Positions 1-7,796 of a stretch of 26,886 bases of DNA are shown here, in pieces. The position numbers and the translations under genes are program-made. Source of the DNA: JBDRNO01 sp043811005 (GTDB taxonomy: Bacteria > Bacteroidota > Bacteroidia > NORP154); NCBI GenBank assembly GCA_043811005.1, contig JBDRNO010000074.1, positions 1 to 26,886 on the forward strand, read 5' to 3'. The notes under the pieces were generated by a model, which was not told the origin of the DNA, ran no database searches, and was given only the letters and a program-made list of their open reading frames with translations. How positions within the stretch are numbered: the first letter of the stretch is position 1; each line of letters starts with the position of its first letter.

Positions 1-2
1 AA

Positions 3-98
3 GCATGGGCTATAATTCATGAGGAGAAATTATTAGAGAATTTTGATAAATTGAGGGAAGAACCGCAAAAGTGGGAAAAAATAGACCCTTTGAAATAA
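3..98 (+). CDS. DUF4160 family protein, C-terminal end (partial)
   Basis: Only the last 31 codons are inside the window; the gene begins upstream of base 1. The visible peptide starts AWAIIHEEKLLENFDKL and ends with a TAA stop. The pattern Trp, then His, then an E-x-L-L-E-N-F/W segment and a short charged tail with a late Pro matches the end of DUF4160 proteins as I know them. The stop lies nine bases before the ATG of a DUF2442 gene, and DUF4160 and DUF2442 genes are commonly found side by side, which supports both calls. The function of the family is not established. Alternative: another small protein with a chance similarity, since only the end is seen. Confidence 0.65.
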   Translation, partial: AWAIIHEEKLLENFDKLREEPQKWEKIDPLK

Positions 99-107
99 TA
101 TATTGTT

Positions 108-365
108 ATGCTATATTATATAAAAAAAATTATAAGTGTTGAACCTTACACAATAACCTGTAGATTTAATACAGATGAAATAAGGTACATTGATTTAGAA
201 ACTAAATTAAATGAATACGCATCCAAAGCTCCTTCACTGTTTGGTAAATTATTGGATAAGGATTATTTTAAAACAGTTAAATTAGATAGTTACGGTACAA
301 TTAGCTGGGACAATAATGTTGATTTTTGCCCGGATGTTCTTTATGAAATGAGTGAAGGGGATTGA
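108..365 (+). CDS. DUF2442 family small protein
   Basis: This is an 85-residue protein of the usual DUF2442 length. The visible family pattern is an N-terminal strand ending in TCRFNTDEIRYIDL (residues 17-30), a central stretch with SLFGKLLDKDYFKTVKLD (about 43-60), then GTISWDNNVDFCPDVLYE (63-80), which corresponds to the family's W-x-N-x-x-D-x-x-P-x-x-L-Y ending. It starts nine bases after the DUF4160 stop, so the two are probably co-transcribed and may be translationally coupled. The pair has the size and layout of a two-gene toxin-antitoxin-like module, but I know of no firm biochemical proof, so that reading is inference. It converges with the radical SAM gene on the other strand. Confidence 0.8.
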   Translation: MLYYIKKIISVEPYTITCRFNTDEIRYIDLETKLNEYASKAPSLFGKLLDKDYFKTVKLDSYGTISWDNNVDFCPDVLYEMSEGD

Positions 366-400
366 ATAATTCCTGCCTAAAAAAAGAAAACATAATATTT

Positions 401-1486
401 TTATATTCTTAATATCCCTTCGCTACAATTGCAGCAAATTTCAATATTGTTTCTTGACAGCAGTATTGAGGTGCGGAAATCCTGATATTTTTTATTATTC
501 CATATAACATTGAATGATCCTTTATTTTTTATTTCCTCTTTAAGATTTCCCATACTGTATCCGGCATCCTTATCAAAGCAACACGGCACTACAATCCCAT
601 CCCATGTTATCACGCATGAATGCCACAGCTTCCAGCAGTAATTCGGCAATTTGTTTTTGATTATATGCAATGATTTTGATCGAGGGGGCAGCCCTGCGCC
701 TTGGGTCTCCCTCCACTTCGGGGAAGGTCGGAGTGGGGTGTAACGACTATATTTTTCAATGCCCGGTATCAACGGATTTCCATGTACATAATCATAAACC
801 TGTGCTGTTTTTAAACGAACTTCATCAACACCTACCTTCTTTCCTAATTCTATTATATCATCAACCTGGAGCTCGTTTGGTTTAATTACTAAAAACTGGA
901 AAATAATATGCGGGGTTCGTGAATGAAGATTTTTTTTCCACTTTATAATATTTTTTGTTCCATCAATAACCTTATTTAGATCACCACCTACTCTATATGA
1001 AGAATATGTCTCTTGCGTAGTTCCGTCAATGGAAATTATAATCCGGTCAAGTCCGGATTCAACGGTTTTTTTTGCATTCTCGTCATCTAAAAAATGAGCA
1101 TTGGTTGAGGTAGAAGTATAGATACCCTTACCAGCAGCGTATTTTACCATATTCAGGAATTCAGGGTGCAGGTAGGGTTCGCCCTGGAAGGAGAGATTCA
1201 AATACAACAGGTTTTCGCTTAGCTCATCCAGTATTTTCCTGAACAGGTCTTCTTCTAATGACCCGGTTGGTCTGGTAAATGATCGCAAACCGCTAAGGCA
1301 TTCGGGGCATCTCAGGTTGCAATGGGTTGTGGGTTCAATGGCTATGCTGAGGGGCATACCCCAGTGGTATGGCTTCTTTGTTAATTTTGAAAAGTAATAG
1401 CTGCAAACAACTTTGAGTGCATTGATAAACCTTCTAAAAGTGAGTTTTGAGAGGAAGTTGATCCAATCTGTCATATTTATACGCAT
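401..1486 (-). CDS. Radical SAM/SPASM domain protein with an in-frame repeat insertion
   Basis: This is a 361-residue radical SAM enzyme. The core starts at about residue 45 with EPTTHCNLRCPEC, giving the CxxxCxxC cluster ligands C56, C60 and C63; a GEP motif follows at 102-104. The C-terminal half has a SPASM-like region with C284, C291, C302, C303 (VITWDGIVVPCCFDKDA) and C351, C352, C354, which should bind auxiliary iron-sulfur clusters. The family modifies peptides or small molecules; the substrate cannot be told here and no precursor peptide is visible nearby. Residues about 250-270 (TPLRPSPKWRETQGAG and on) are encoded by a G+C-rich repeat unlike the rest of the gene and lie just before the SPASM region, between KYSRY and IKNKLPNYCW, which I would expect to be nearly adjacent in homologues. 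The gene is followed by no obvious partner; the lipoprotein gene lies upstream on the same strand. Confidence 0.88.
   Translation of the reverse strand: MRINMTDWINFLSKLTFRRFINALKVVCSYYFSKLTKKPYHWGMPLSIAIEPTTHCNLRCPECLSGLRSFTRPTGSLEEDLFRKILDELSENLLYLNLSFQGEPYLHPEFLNMVKYAAGKGIYTSTSTNAHFLDDENAKKTVESGLDRIIISIDGTTQETYSSYRVGGDLNKVIDGTKNIIKWKKNLHSRTPHIIFQFLVIKPNELQVDDIIELGKKVGVDEVRLKTAQVYDYVHGNPLIPGIEKYSRYTPLRPSPKWRETQGAGLPPRSKSLHIIKNKLPNYCWKLWHSCVITWDGIVVPCCFDKDAGYSMGNLKEEIKNKGSFNVIWNNKKYQDFRTSILLSRNNIEICCNCSEGILRI
680..742. repeat. G+C-rich palindromic repeat inside the radical SAM gene
   Basis: This stretch of about 60 bases is strikingly richer in G and C than its surroundings. It contains the imperfect palindrome CCACTTCGGGGAAGG with a matching AGTGG arm. 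It resembles a short dispersed repeat (ccctcc-cttcgggg-agggtcgg type) that I associate with intergenic regions in Bacteroidota genomes. Here it is read in frame as TPLRPSPKWRETQGAGLPPR in the radical SAM protein. The edges are approximate because no second copy lies in the window. Confidence 0.6.
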
Positions 1487-1632
1487 GATTAGAATTCTCT
1501 GCTAAACTATGAAAAAGCGTAGTTGCAAACTACACATAGCTTTTATCTGTAATTTTGGAATTCTACAGAGAGCTAAGTATGAGCGTGATTACAAACTGCT
1601 CTTAATTGGATTATTTGCAAAAAATGAATTAA

Positions 1633-1672
1633 CCAATCTGTGAAATCCCAATAATCAGTGTAATCTGTGTTC
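1633..1672. repeat. Short dispersed intergenic repeat ('aatctgtg / aatcagtg')
   Basis: The spacer between the radical SAM gene and the lipoprotein gene holds two copies of AATCTGTG and one related AATCAGTG within 40 bases, ending at the lipoprotein stop codon. The string resembles a repeat common between genes in Bacteroidota and several other phyla; this rests on memory, not on a search. Confidence 0.4.
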
Positions 1673-2840
1673 AGTAATTCCTGTAAAACGCCTTGATCTT
1701 GTCGGTAAGTTGTTGATAGATTGGTTTGGTAAATTCTAAAAACAGGTCCTGGGGCGGGGGAGGGGGCATTTCTTTTCCTTTTGCAGCTTTTTTTTGCATG
1801 GCATCCAAAGCCCTTTCATCACCGTTGAAATAGCCCCATTCACAAAACCATACGAACTCACCCGGGAATTTTTCCTGGGTGAGTGTTCTGTTAGCGTTAG
1901 GGTCATAGATTTGAAAATCCAGCAATCCTTTTGAGATTAGGGTTTTTTTGAAAAGGTGCATCTGGGCTTTTACTGTTTGATATGCAGTTTGCTTTGTCCC
2001 GTCAGCCAGGGTCACAGTAAACGGAACACTGTCTTTACTTGCCTGTATTACATTTTCTTTCAGGATTGTCTGCCCTACAATAAAATCATCAAACTTGATC
2101 TTGATGATGTGGTCTGGTTGTTCTAATCCCACTGCTGTAACTTCTTTAGGAGTATAAAAGCGAACGAATTCACTTGCGGGCATGCTGCCCAGGAACTCAT
2201 TGATCTTATTGTCAAAGAACTCATTACTGAGTTCCAGCGTTCTGGAATGCATTGGAATTGGTTCAGCCACTACTTTAAGTGTGGCAAGAAACTTTGCCTT
2301 TTTTATCTGTTCGTCAACATCCTTGTAATTGGCATACAATCCTTTTACACGCAATAGCTCATAATAGGCTTTTTTTGCACTTTCCCTGTCATTTTTTTCT
2401 AAAAGGGTTTGTGCATGTGCATACAAATACTCTGCTGCTTTCTTCTTGGCATTGATTATTTCTTCATCATAATTAACAAAACTAAAATTAACTATTCTTC
2501 CGGTACTTGGTATTTCAAGAGGAACAACAGATTTAACCAATGCTTGCCTGTTTTTCATGCTTGAGTATTTGTCGAATATCTCATCCCATATATCTGCCGT
2601 GCCTTCAAGTTTTAAAAAATTTATCCTGTCATTATCCCTTTCATTGGCTTTATTGAATGCCTTTTCAAGAATAATTATCTCCCCTTCTTTGGTTGGGTTT
2701 TTTCTCAGCTTTTTAACAGATTTTTTTACTGCCAAATCATACTGTCCTCTTTGGAAATGTTTTTTTGAGCTAACACATGCCGTGAGAAAAAAAGCTGCCA
2801 GGATAATTGGGATCAATGCTTTAAACTGTAAAATTTTCAT
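1671..2840 (-). CDS. Predicted lipoprotein, TPR-like, unknown function
   Basis: This is a 389-residue protein with an N-terminal export signal: a short basic start, a hydrophobic stretch from about 9 to 20, and a lipobox LTAC with the lipidated cysteine at C22. The mature part begins with a lysine-rich helical segment (AVKKSVKKLRKNPTKEGE, about 38-55) and helices such as AEYLYAHAQTLLEKNDRES and AKKAYYELLRVKG (about 136-170) that look like tetratricopeptide-type repeats. The rest is mixed strand and helix, with a polyproline run PPPPPQDLF near the C-terminus. Anchoring in the inner or outer membrane of a Gram-negative cell is expected. I do not recognise a named family and assign no function. 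It is transcribed divergently from the RND exporter gene across a 341-base spacer, so co-regulation is possible. Confidence 0.75.
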   Translation of the reverse strand: MKILQFKALIPIILAAFFLTACVSSKKHFQRGQYDLAVKKSVKKLRKNPTKEGEIIILEKAFNKANERDNDRINFLKLEGTADIWDEIFDKYSSMKNRQALVKSVVPLEIPSTGRIVNFSFVNYDEEIINAKKKAAEYLYAHAQTLLEKNDRESAKKAYYELLRVKGLYANYKDVDEQIKKAKFLATLKVVAEPIPMHSRTLELSNEFFDNKINEFLGSMPASEFVRFYTPKEVTAVGLEQPDHIIKIKFDDFIVGQTILKENVIQASKDSVPFTVTLADGTKQTAYQTVKAQMHLFKKTLISKGLLDFQIYDPNANRTLTQEKFPGEFVWFCEWGYFNGDERALDAMQKKAAKGKEMPPPPPQDLFLEFTKPIYQQLTDKIKAFYRNY

Positions 2841-3181
2841 AATTGGTCGGTATTGTTATTGGTTAATAGTTATAACATTGAAATTTCGATTACGTTTAAA
2901 ATAACATGTCCAAAATTACATCATTATTTGTGAATATTAGTGTTTTTTTATTTGGGATTTTTTATTTTGGATTTTGAAGTTTAAATCCGTCAGCTCACGG
3001 ATTAATCATACAGAAATTAAAACAAATCCATTATTATTAATGCGATTGCCCTGTATACTTAATGTATTAGTAGTCAATGCATTTAAAATTTGTATTTTCG
3101 CAAATTAGATTTCTACAGGTTTAACTTGTATTTTTGTTTTACTCATAAAATAATTTATATTTCATCAATCTCTAATCACAA
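2841..3181. other. Divergent intergenic region, promoter candidates and a small hairpin
   Basis: No gene is visible in these 341 bases between the lipoprotein gene (minus) and the exporter gene (plus). AATCCGT-cagctc-ACGGATT (2984-3003) can form a 7-bp stem. Just before it, the related strings TTTGGGATTTT and TTTTGGATTTT lie close together and look like a dispersed repeat. TATTTTTG (3129-3136), 46 bases before the exporter ATG, fits the Bacteroidota -7 box TAnnTTTG. On the other strand TAATTTTG (2911-2918) lies about 70 bases before the lipoprotein start. No convincing -33 TTTG partner is seen for either, so both promoter calls are weak. Confidence 0.35.
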
Positions 3182-5572
3182 ATGTGGACATTAGCAGCAA
3201 GGATAATTTTAAGGAACAGATTGACCATTCTGATTATGCTGGGTGCAGTAACTGCATTTATGGGTTATCAAGCCACATTTGTACGATTAACCTACCAGTT
3301 TGCAAAGTTACTTCCCCCAACAGATAAAACGAGAATAGACTATGAGGAGTTCAAGAGATCTTTTGGCGAAGATGGAAACGTGCTTGTACTCGGGATACAG
3401 GAAGAAAACTTGTATCAATTGGAGAAATTCAATGCCTGGTATGATTTGGGAAACACGATCAAAGCAATTGAAGGTGTTGATACAGTTGTATCTGTTGCCA
3501 GCATATACAATGTAAAAAAGAACGAGAAGGACAAGAAGTTCAGCCTGAAGCCGGTTGTTCGATCTAAACCACGATCACAGGAAGAAGTAGACAGTTTAAA
3601 GGAAATCATCACTTCATTGCCTTTCTATGATGGATTATTATATAATAAGTCAACCGGTGCCTCACTGATGGCTATTACCTTAGATAAGAATACGATCTCC
3701 ACAAAAAAACTTGTTAGCATAAATAAAGAGATTAAAGGCATCGTTAATGATTTCAGCGAAATAAATGGGATAAAGGTTCATTCCTCAGGTTTGCCTTACA
3801 TAAGGATTGCTATAAGAGAACTAATAGCTTCAGAGTTATTGATGTTTATCTTTTTAGCCGCCTTGATTACTTCCATCATCTTGTTTCTTTTTTTCTGGTC
3901 TTTTAAAGTGGTAATATTTTCAATGCTTGTTGTTGCGATTGGCGTTGTGTGGTCATTGGGGTTCATTGCATTGTTTGACTTCGAAATTACGATTCTTACC
4001 GGTATGATCCCTTCATTACTCATCGTTATAGGCATTACCAACTGTATATATCTTTTAAACAAGTATCATAATGAATATAAGACTCATGGCAACAAAATTA
4101 AGGCATTGGCACGGGTGATACAAAAGGTAGGTAGCGCTACATTAATGACCAATGCAACAACTGCTGCTGGGTTTGCTACATTTATCATAACCGGGGCGGA
4201 TTTTCTGAAAGAATTTGGCACTATTGCTTCTATCAATATTATGTTGGTTTTCGTATTATCAATTTTATTAATTCCTATTATTTTCAGCTATTTGCCTCCA
4301 CCGGAAGCCAGGTATACAAAACATCTGGATAATAGGTTGATCCGTAGCTTTATTGACCGGTTGGTACATATTGTAAACAGCAATCGCAAGGTAGTGTATC
4401 TGGTTACTGTTTTACTCCTGGTAAGCGGGATTGGTGGAATGATAAATATGAAAACTACGGGAAATATTGTTGATGATCTGCCAAAGAATGACCCTGTTAT
4501 TGTTGATTTGAAGTTCTTTGAGAAAAATTTTGGAGGTGTAATGCCATTTGAAATTGTAATTGACACCAAAAAGAAAAGGGGGGTTATGAACATTTCCAAT
4601 CTTAACAAAATTGATAAACTGCAGGATCTCCTCGCTGAGTATTCGGAATTTTCCGAGCCGGTTTCTTTAGTTGAAGCAGTGAAATTTTCAAAACAGGCAT
4701 TTTATAACGGTAACAATAACAAATACTCCCTTCCCAGCAGTCAGGAAAAGAACTTTATACTCCCTTATGTTTCTACAGAAATGCAGGAAAAGAATTTTCT
4801 TCGTTCATTTATTGACAGCACAAAGCAGAAAACAAGGGTAAGTGTTCAGATGGCTGATATCGGAACAATAGAAATGCAAAAGATAAAGGATGAACTGCAG
4901 CCGAAGATTGATTCTCTCTTTAATCCTGAAAAATATAATGTTATTCTTACGGGAACCAGTGTCGTGTTTTTAAAGGGAACAACTTACCTTGTAAAAAACC
5001 TGTTTATTAGTTTGACCCTGGCAATAATACTCATTTCTGTTTTTATGTCAATTATGTTCTATTCATTTAGGATGGTTCTTGTGTCTTTAATTCCCAATCT
5101 AATTCCACTTATTTTAACAGCAGCGATAATGGGATACTTTGGAATATCAATAAAACCCTCAACTATTTTGGTTTTCAGCATTGCCTTTGGTATTTCCGTT
5201 GACAACACCATTCATTTTTTAGCAAAATACCGGCAGGAATTAAAATTGATGAATGGAAACATTAAGGATTCTGTCAATGCCGCTCTCAGTGAAGTAGGCG
5301 TTAGCATGATCTACACATCGGGAGTTTTACTTTTCGGTTTCGGAATTTTTATCGCTTCAAAGTTTGGCGGTACGGAAGCGCTGGGGCTTCTGGTTTCAAT
5401 CACCCTGCTGATAGCTGTGTTGGCAAACCTGCTGCTCCTGCCTTCAATGTTGATGACATTAGAGAAATCAATAACAACCAAAGCATTTAAAGAGCCATTG
5501 ATAGAAATTTTTGATGAGGAGGAAGATATTGATCTAAATAAATTGGAAGTGAATAAGAACACAGATTATTAA
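3182..5572 (+). CDS. RND superfamily (MMPL-type) membrane exporter
   Basis: This 796-residue integral membrane protein has the two-fold RND layout. There is a first membrane helix at about 12-33, a large extracytoplasmic loop to about 210, a bundle of membrane helices from about 215 to 375, one more helix near 402-422, a second large loop to about 620, and a second bundle to about 770. The sequence IVIGITNCIYLLNKYHNE in the first half and AFGISVDNTIHFLAKYRQE in the second are the repeated RND helix motif, with the usual G-x-x-x-D-x-x-I/H pattern only in the second copy (the first has TNCIY in place of VDNTIH). The length and the absence of long helical hairpins in the loops fit the 'predicted exporter' branch (COG1033, MMPL-like) rather than AcrB. 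Such proteins often move lipids or hydrophobic compounds; the substrate here is unknown. A polyketide-derived lipid is one guess, given the cluster on the opposite strand. Confidence 0.88.
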   Translation: MWTLAARIILRNRLTILIMLGAVTAFMGYQATFVRLTYQFAKLLPPTDKTRIDYEEFKRSFGEDGNVLVLGIQEENLYQLEKFNAWYDLGNTIKAIEGVDTVVSVASIYNVKKNEKDKKFSLKPVVRSKPRSQEEVDSLKEIITSLPFYDGLLYNKSTGASLMAITLDKNTISTKKLVSINKEIKGIVNDFSEINGIKVHSSGLPYIRIAIRELIASELLMFIFLAALITSIILFLFFWSFKVVIFSMLVVAIGVVWSLGFIALFDFEITILTGMIPSLLIVIGITNCIYLLNKYHNEYKTHGNKIKALARVIQKVGSATLMTNATTAAGFATFIITGADFLKEFGTIASINIMLVFVLSILLIPIIFSYLPPPEARYTKHLDNRLIRSFIDRLVHIVNSNRKVVYLVTVLLLVSGIGGMINMKTTGNIVDDLPKNDPVIVDLKFFEKNFGGVMPFEIVIDTKKKRGVMNISNLNKIDKLQDLLAEYSEFSEPVSLVEAVKFSKQAFYNGNNNKYSLPSSQEKNFILPYVSTEMQEKNFLRSFIDSTKQKTRVSVQMADIGTIEMQKIKDELQPKIDSLFNPEKYNVILTGTSVVFLKGTTYLVKNLFISLTLAIILISVFMSIMFYSFRMVLVSLIPNLIPLILTAAIMGYFGISIKPSTILVFSIAFGISVDNTIHFLAKYRQELKLMNGNIKDSVNAALSEVGVSMIYTSGVLLFGFGIFIASKFGGTEALGLLVSITLLIAVLANLLLLPSMLMTLEKSITTKAFKEPLIEIFDEEEDIDLNKLEVNKNTDY

Positions 5573-5625
5573 AGATTACACAAATAAAAAATCACCTCAT
5601 TTGTAGCTAAATATAATTACAGCAT

Positions 5626-5672
5626 GAACACCCGAACACATTAACATATAAACACATAAACACTTAAACACC
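5626..5672. repeat. Degenerate tandem 'aaacac' repeat upstream of rfbA
   Basis: The spacer before rfbA contains about five degenerate units: GAACACCC, GAACACATT, AACATAT, AAACACAT, AAACACTT and AAACACC. They end about 15 bases before the ATG. This looks like a simple-sequence or dispersed repeat. It could affect the leader of rfbA, but no regulatory role can be shown. Confidence 0.55.
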
Positions 5673-5686
5673 AAAATCTTTGTAAA

Positions 5687-6553
5687 ATGAAAGGAATAAT
5701 ATTAGCCGGTGGTTCAGGTACAAGATTGTATCCTCTTACTTTATCAATAAGCAAGCAATTGATGCCCGTTTATGATAAACCCATGATATATTATCCTCTC
5801 TCATTGCTGATGATGGCTGGGATTTCCGAAATCCTCATCATATCAACTCTTACTGATCTGCCCCATTTTCAAAGATTATTAGGTGACGGGAAAAATCTCG
5901 GCTGCTCTTTTGATTATGCCGTTCAGGAAGTTCCCAATGGACTGGCTCAGGCATTTGTTATAGGCGAGAAATTTATTGGAAATGATAAGGTGGCTTTGAT
6001 ACTGGGAGATAATATTTTTTATGGAACCGGTTTACAAAAGTTACTTCAGAATAGCTCCGACCCTATGGGAGGAATAGTGTTTGCTTATCATGTTGTTGAT
6101 CCACAGAAATATGGAGTGGTTGAGTTTGATGAAAATAAGAATGTTTTATCAATAGAAGAAAAACCAAAAAAGCCAAGATCAAATTATGCAGTTCCGGGTT
6201 TATACTTTTATGATAATTCTGTGGTTGAAGTTGCAAAAAATCTAAAACCCAGCGCCAGGGGGGAATATGAGATCACCGATGTCAATAAATATTATCTATT
6301 TAACGGAAAGTTAAAGGTTGAGGTTTTAGGCAGGGGCTCCGCATGGCTTGATACAGGTTCTTTTGCTACTTTGATGCAGGCGGGACAATACGTACAGGTT
6401 ATTGAAGAGAGACAAGGATTGAAGATCGGATGTATAGAAGAAGTCGCCTACCAAATGGGTTTTATTGATGATAAACAATTGGAAAAACTTGCCAAACCCT
6501 TGATGAATAGTGGATATGGAAAGTATCTTATGAACTTGCTTGGCAGAACATAA
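5687..6553 (+). CDS. rfbA: Glucose-1-phosphate thymidylyltransferase
   Basis: This enzyme makes dTDP-glucose from glucose 1-phosphate and dTTP in the cytoplasm, the first step towards dTDP-sugars such as rhamnose. The 288-residue length is typical. The N-terminus has the nucleotide-binding signature KGIILAGGSGTRLYPLT (2-18). It is followed by QLMPVYDKPMIYYPLS (24-39), GDNIFYGTG (107-115), EEKPKKPRSNYAVPGLYFYD (156-175), ARGEYEITDVN (190-200) and GRGSAWLDTG (215-224), all diagnostic of RfbA/RmlA. The start is an ATG directly before the conserved block. The usual partners rfbB, rfbC and rfbD are not in the window, so the copy stands alone between the exporter and the prenyl synthase. The dTDP-sugar it supplies cannot be told. 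Confidence 0.96.
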   Translation: MKGIILAGGSGTRLYPLTLSISKQLMPVYDKPMIYYPLSLLMMAGISEILIISTLTDLPHFQRLLGDGKNLGCSFDYAVQEVPNGLAQAFVIGEKFIGNDKVALILGDNIFYGTGLQKLLQNSSDPMGGIVFAYHVVDPQKYGVVEFDENKNVLSIEEKPKKPRSNYAVPGLYFYDNSVVEVAKNLKPSARGEYEITDVNKYYLFNGKLKVEVLGRGSAWLDTGSFATLMQAGQYVQVIEERQGLKIGCIEEVAYQMGFIDDKQLEKLAKPLMNSGYGKYLMNLLGRT

Positions 6554-6581
6554 TTTACTTGCGAATATTGAGAAGTTACTA

Positions 6582-6631
6582 ATTGCGGATTTAAATAATT
6601 GAAAATAAGTCCGCAATCAAAAATCCGCAAT
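6582..6631. repeat. Inverted repeat 'attgcggattt' between rfbA and the prenyl synthase
   Basis: ATTGCGGATTT (6582-6592) and its exact reverse complement AAATCCGCAAT (6621-6631) form a perfect 11-bp inverted repeat with a 28-base loop; a further AGTCCGCAATC lies inside. It could act as a terminator-like or mRNA-end hairpin after rfbA, but no T run follows. It also creates a false in-frame extension upstream of the prenyl synthase. Confidence 0.65.
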
Positions 6632-6661
6632 CCGAAATTATTTAAAATTTTTCCCTACCAA

Positions 6662-7642
6662 ATGCATAAAATAAAATTTCTTCAGGATAAGATCAACAAG
6701 GAAGTAAATTCACTGTGTGAGGAATTACATCTTGAACCTGAAGATTTGTATGATCCCATCTCCTATACTCTTTCATTAGGTGGTAAGCGAATGCGGCCTG
6801 TTTTGTTATTGATGGGATGTGAATTATTTGGAGGAGATATAGAGAGAGCCGTTCTACCTGCCTTAGCCATAGAACTTTTCCATAATTTCACCTTAGTGCA
6901 TGATGATATAATGGACAATGCTCCCTTGAGAAGAAATCACCCTTCCGTATATAGCAAATGGAACAGTAATACTGCAATTCTCTCAGGCGATGCAATGTTG
7001 GTTAAAGCATATCAGCATATAAGCAAATGTGACAGAACAATACTCCCTAAGGTGCTTGATGTTTTTAATGATGCAGCAATAAAGGTATGCGAAGGACAAC
7101 AGTTAGATATGAACTATGAAGAACAGGATAATATAACCGTGTCTGACTACCTGGGCATGATTGAGCTAAAAACAGCAGTCCTGCTGGCATCAAGTTTGCA
7201 GATAGGAGCATCTATTGGAGGTGCTTCAGACGAAGAAGCACAGCATCTTTACAACTTTGGAAAAAACATAGGCATGGCTTTCCAGCTGCAGGATGATATT
7301 CTGGATGTTTATGGCGACCAGCAGAAGTTCGGAAAGCAGGTTGGAGGAGATATAGTATCAAATAAAAAAACATTTTTACTGCTTCAAGCCATTGAACTGG
7401 CAAAGGGAGAAATGTTGAATGAATTAAGAACCATATTGGGCACAAAAAATTTTGATCCCTGGGAAAAAGTTAAAGCAGTAAAGCGTATTTATGATCAGCT
7501 AAATATAAAAGAAAGAACAAAGGAGAAAATGCAGTATTATCACTGGTTGGGGCTTAAACATTTATCCGAAGTAAAAGTAGCTGAAGAAAAAAAGACAGTG
7601 TTGATATCTTTTACTGAAAGCTTGATAGTGAGGGAGATATAA
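6662..7642 (+). CDS. Polyprenyl (trans-isoprenyl) diphosphate synthase
   Basis: This enzyme condenses isopentenyl diphosphate with allylic diphosphates to give an isoprenoid chain. The 326-residue protein shows GGKRMRP (40-46), the first aspartate-rich motif VHDDIMD (D81, D82, D85) with LRRNHPSVY after it, and the second motif FQLQDDILDVYGD (D211, D212, D215); all the Mg-diphosphate ligands are present. F76, five residues before the first motif, is the kind of aromatic residue that limits chain length, hinting at a C15-C20 product, but residue-based prediction is weak. A TTG at 6599 in the same frame would add 21 residues, but these are encoded by the inverted repeat and do not look like family sequence, so the ATG at 6662 is preferred. 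Possible roles are quinone side chain, carotenoid or lipid carrier supply. Confidence 0.93.
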   Translation: MHKIKFLQDKINKEVNSLCEELHLEPEDLYDPISYTLSLGGKRMRPVLLLMGCELFGGDIERAVLPALAIELFHNFTLVHDDIMDNAPLRRNHPSVYSKWNSNTAILSGDAMLVKAYQHISKCDRTILPKVLDVFNDAAIKVCEGQQLDMNYEEQDNITVSDYLGMIELKTAVLLASSLQIGASIGGASDEEAQHLYNFGKNIGMAFQLQDDILDVYGDQQKFGKQVGGDIVSNKKTFLLLQAIELAKGEMLNELRTILGTKNFDPWEKVKAVKRIYDQLNIKERTKEKMQYYHWLGLKHLSEVKVAEEKKTVLISFTESLIVREI

Positions 7643-7796
7643 GGTGTGGAGTTTATGTTGGGTTAAGTATTGTGTTTATGCTTTTTCTTCAATGATAACT
7701 TAATTATCAAACTATTTTAAGATAATTTATAACAATGTGCTAAATACCCTTGAAAACAAGGTTTCAGCATATATTCGCATCTGATTTCAATAATAA

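Noticed and set aside
670..885. Plus-strand open frame inside the radical SAM gene
   Set aside because: It is antisense to a well-supported gene and owes its openness to the G+C-rich repeat; no family resemblance.
6599..6661. N-terminal extension of the prenyl synthase from a TTG start
   Set aside because: The added residues are encoded by the inverted repeat (6582-6631) and do not look like the family; the ATG at 6662 is better.
7748..7761. Stem-loop CCTTG-aaaa-CAAGG between the converging prenyl synthase and GNAT-like genes
   Set aside because: Five base pairs with no T run on either strand; too weak to call a terminator.
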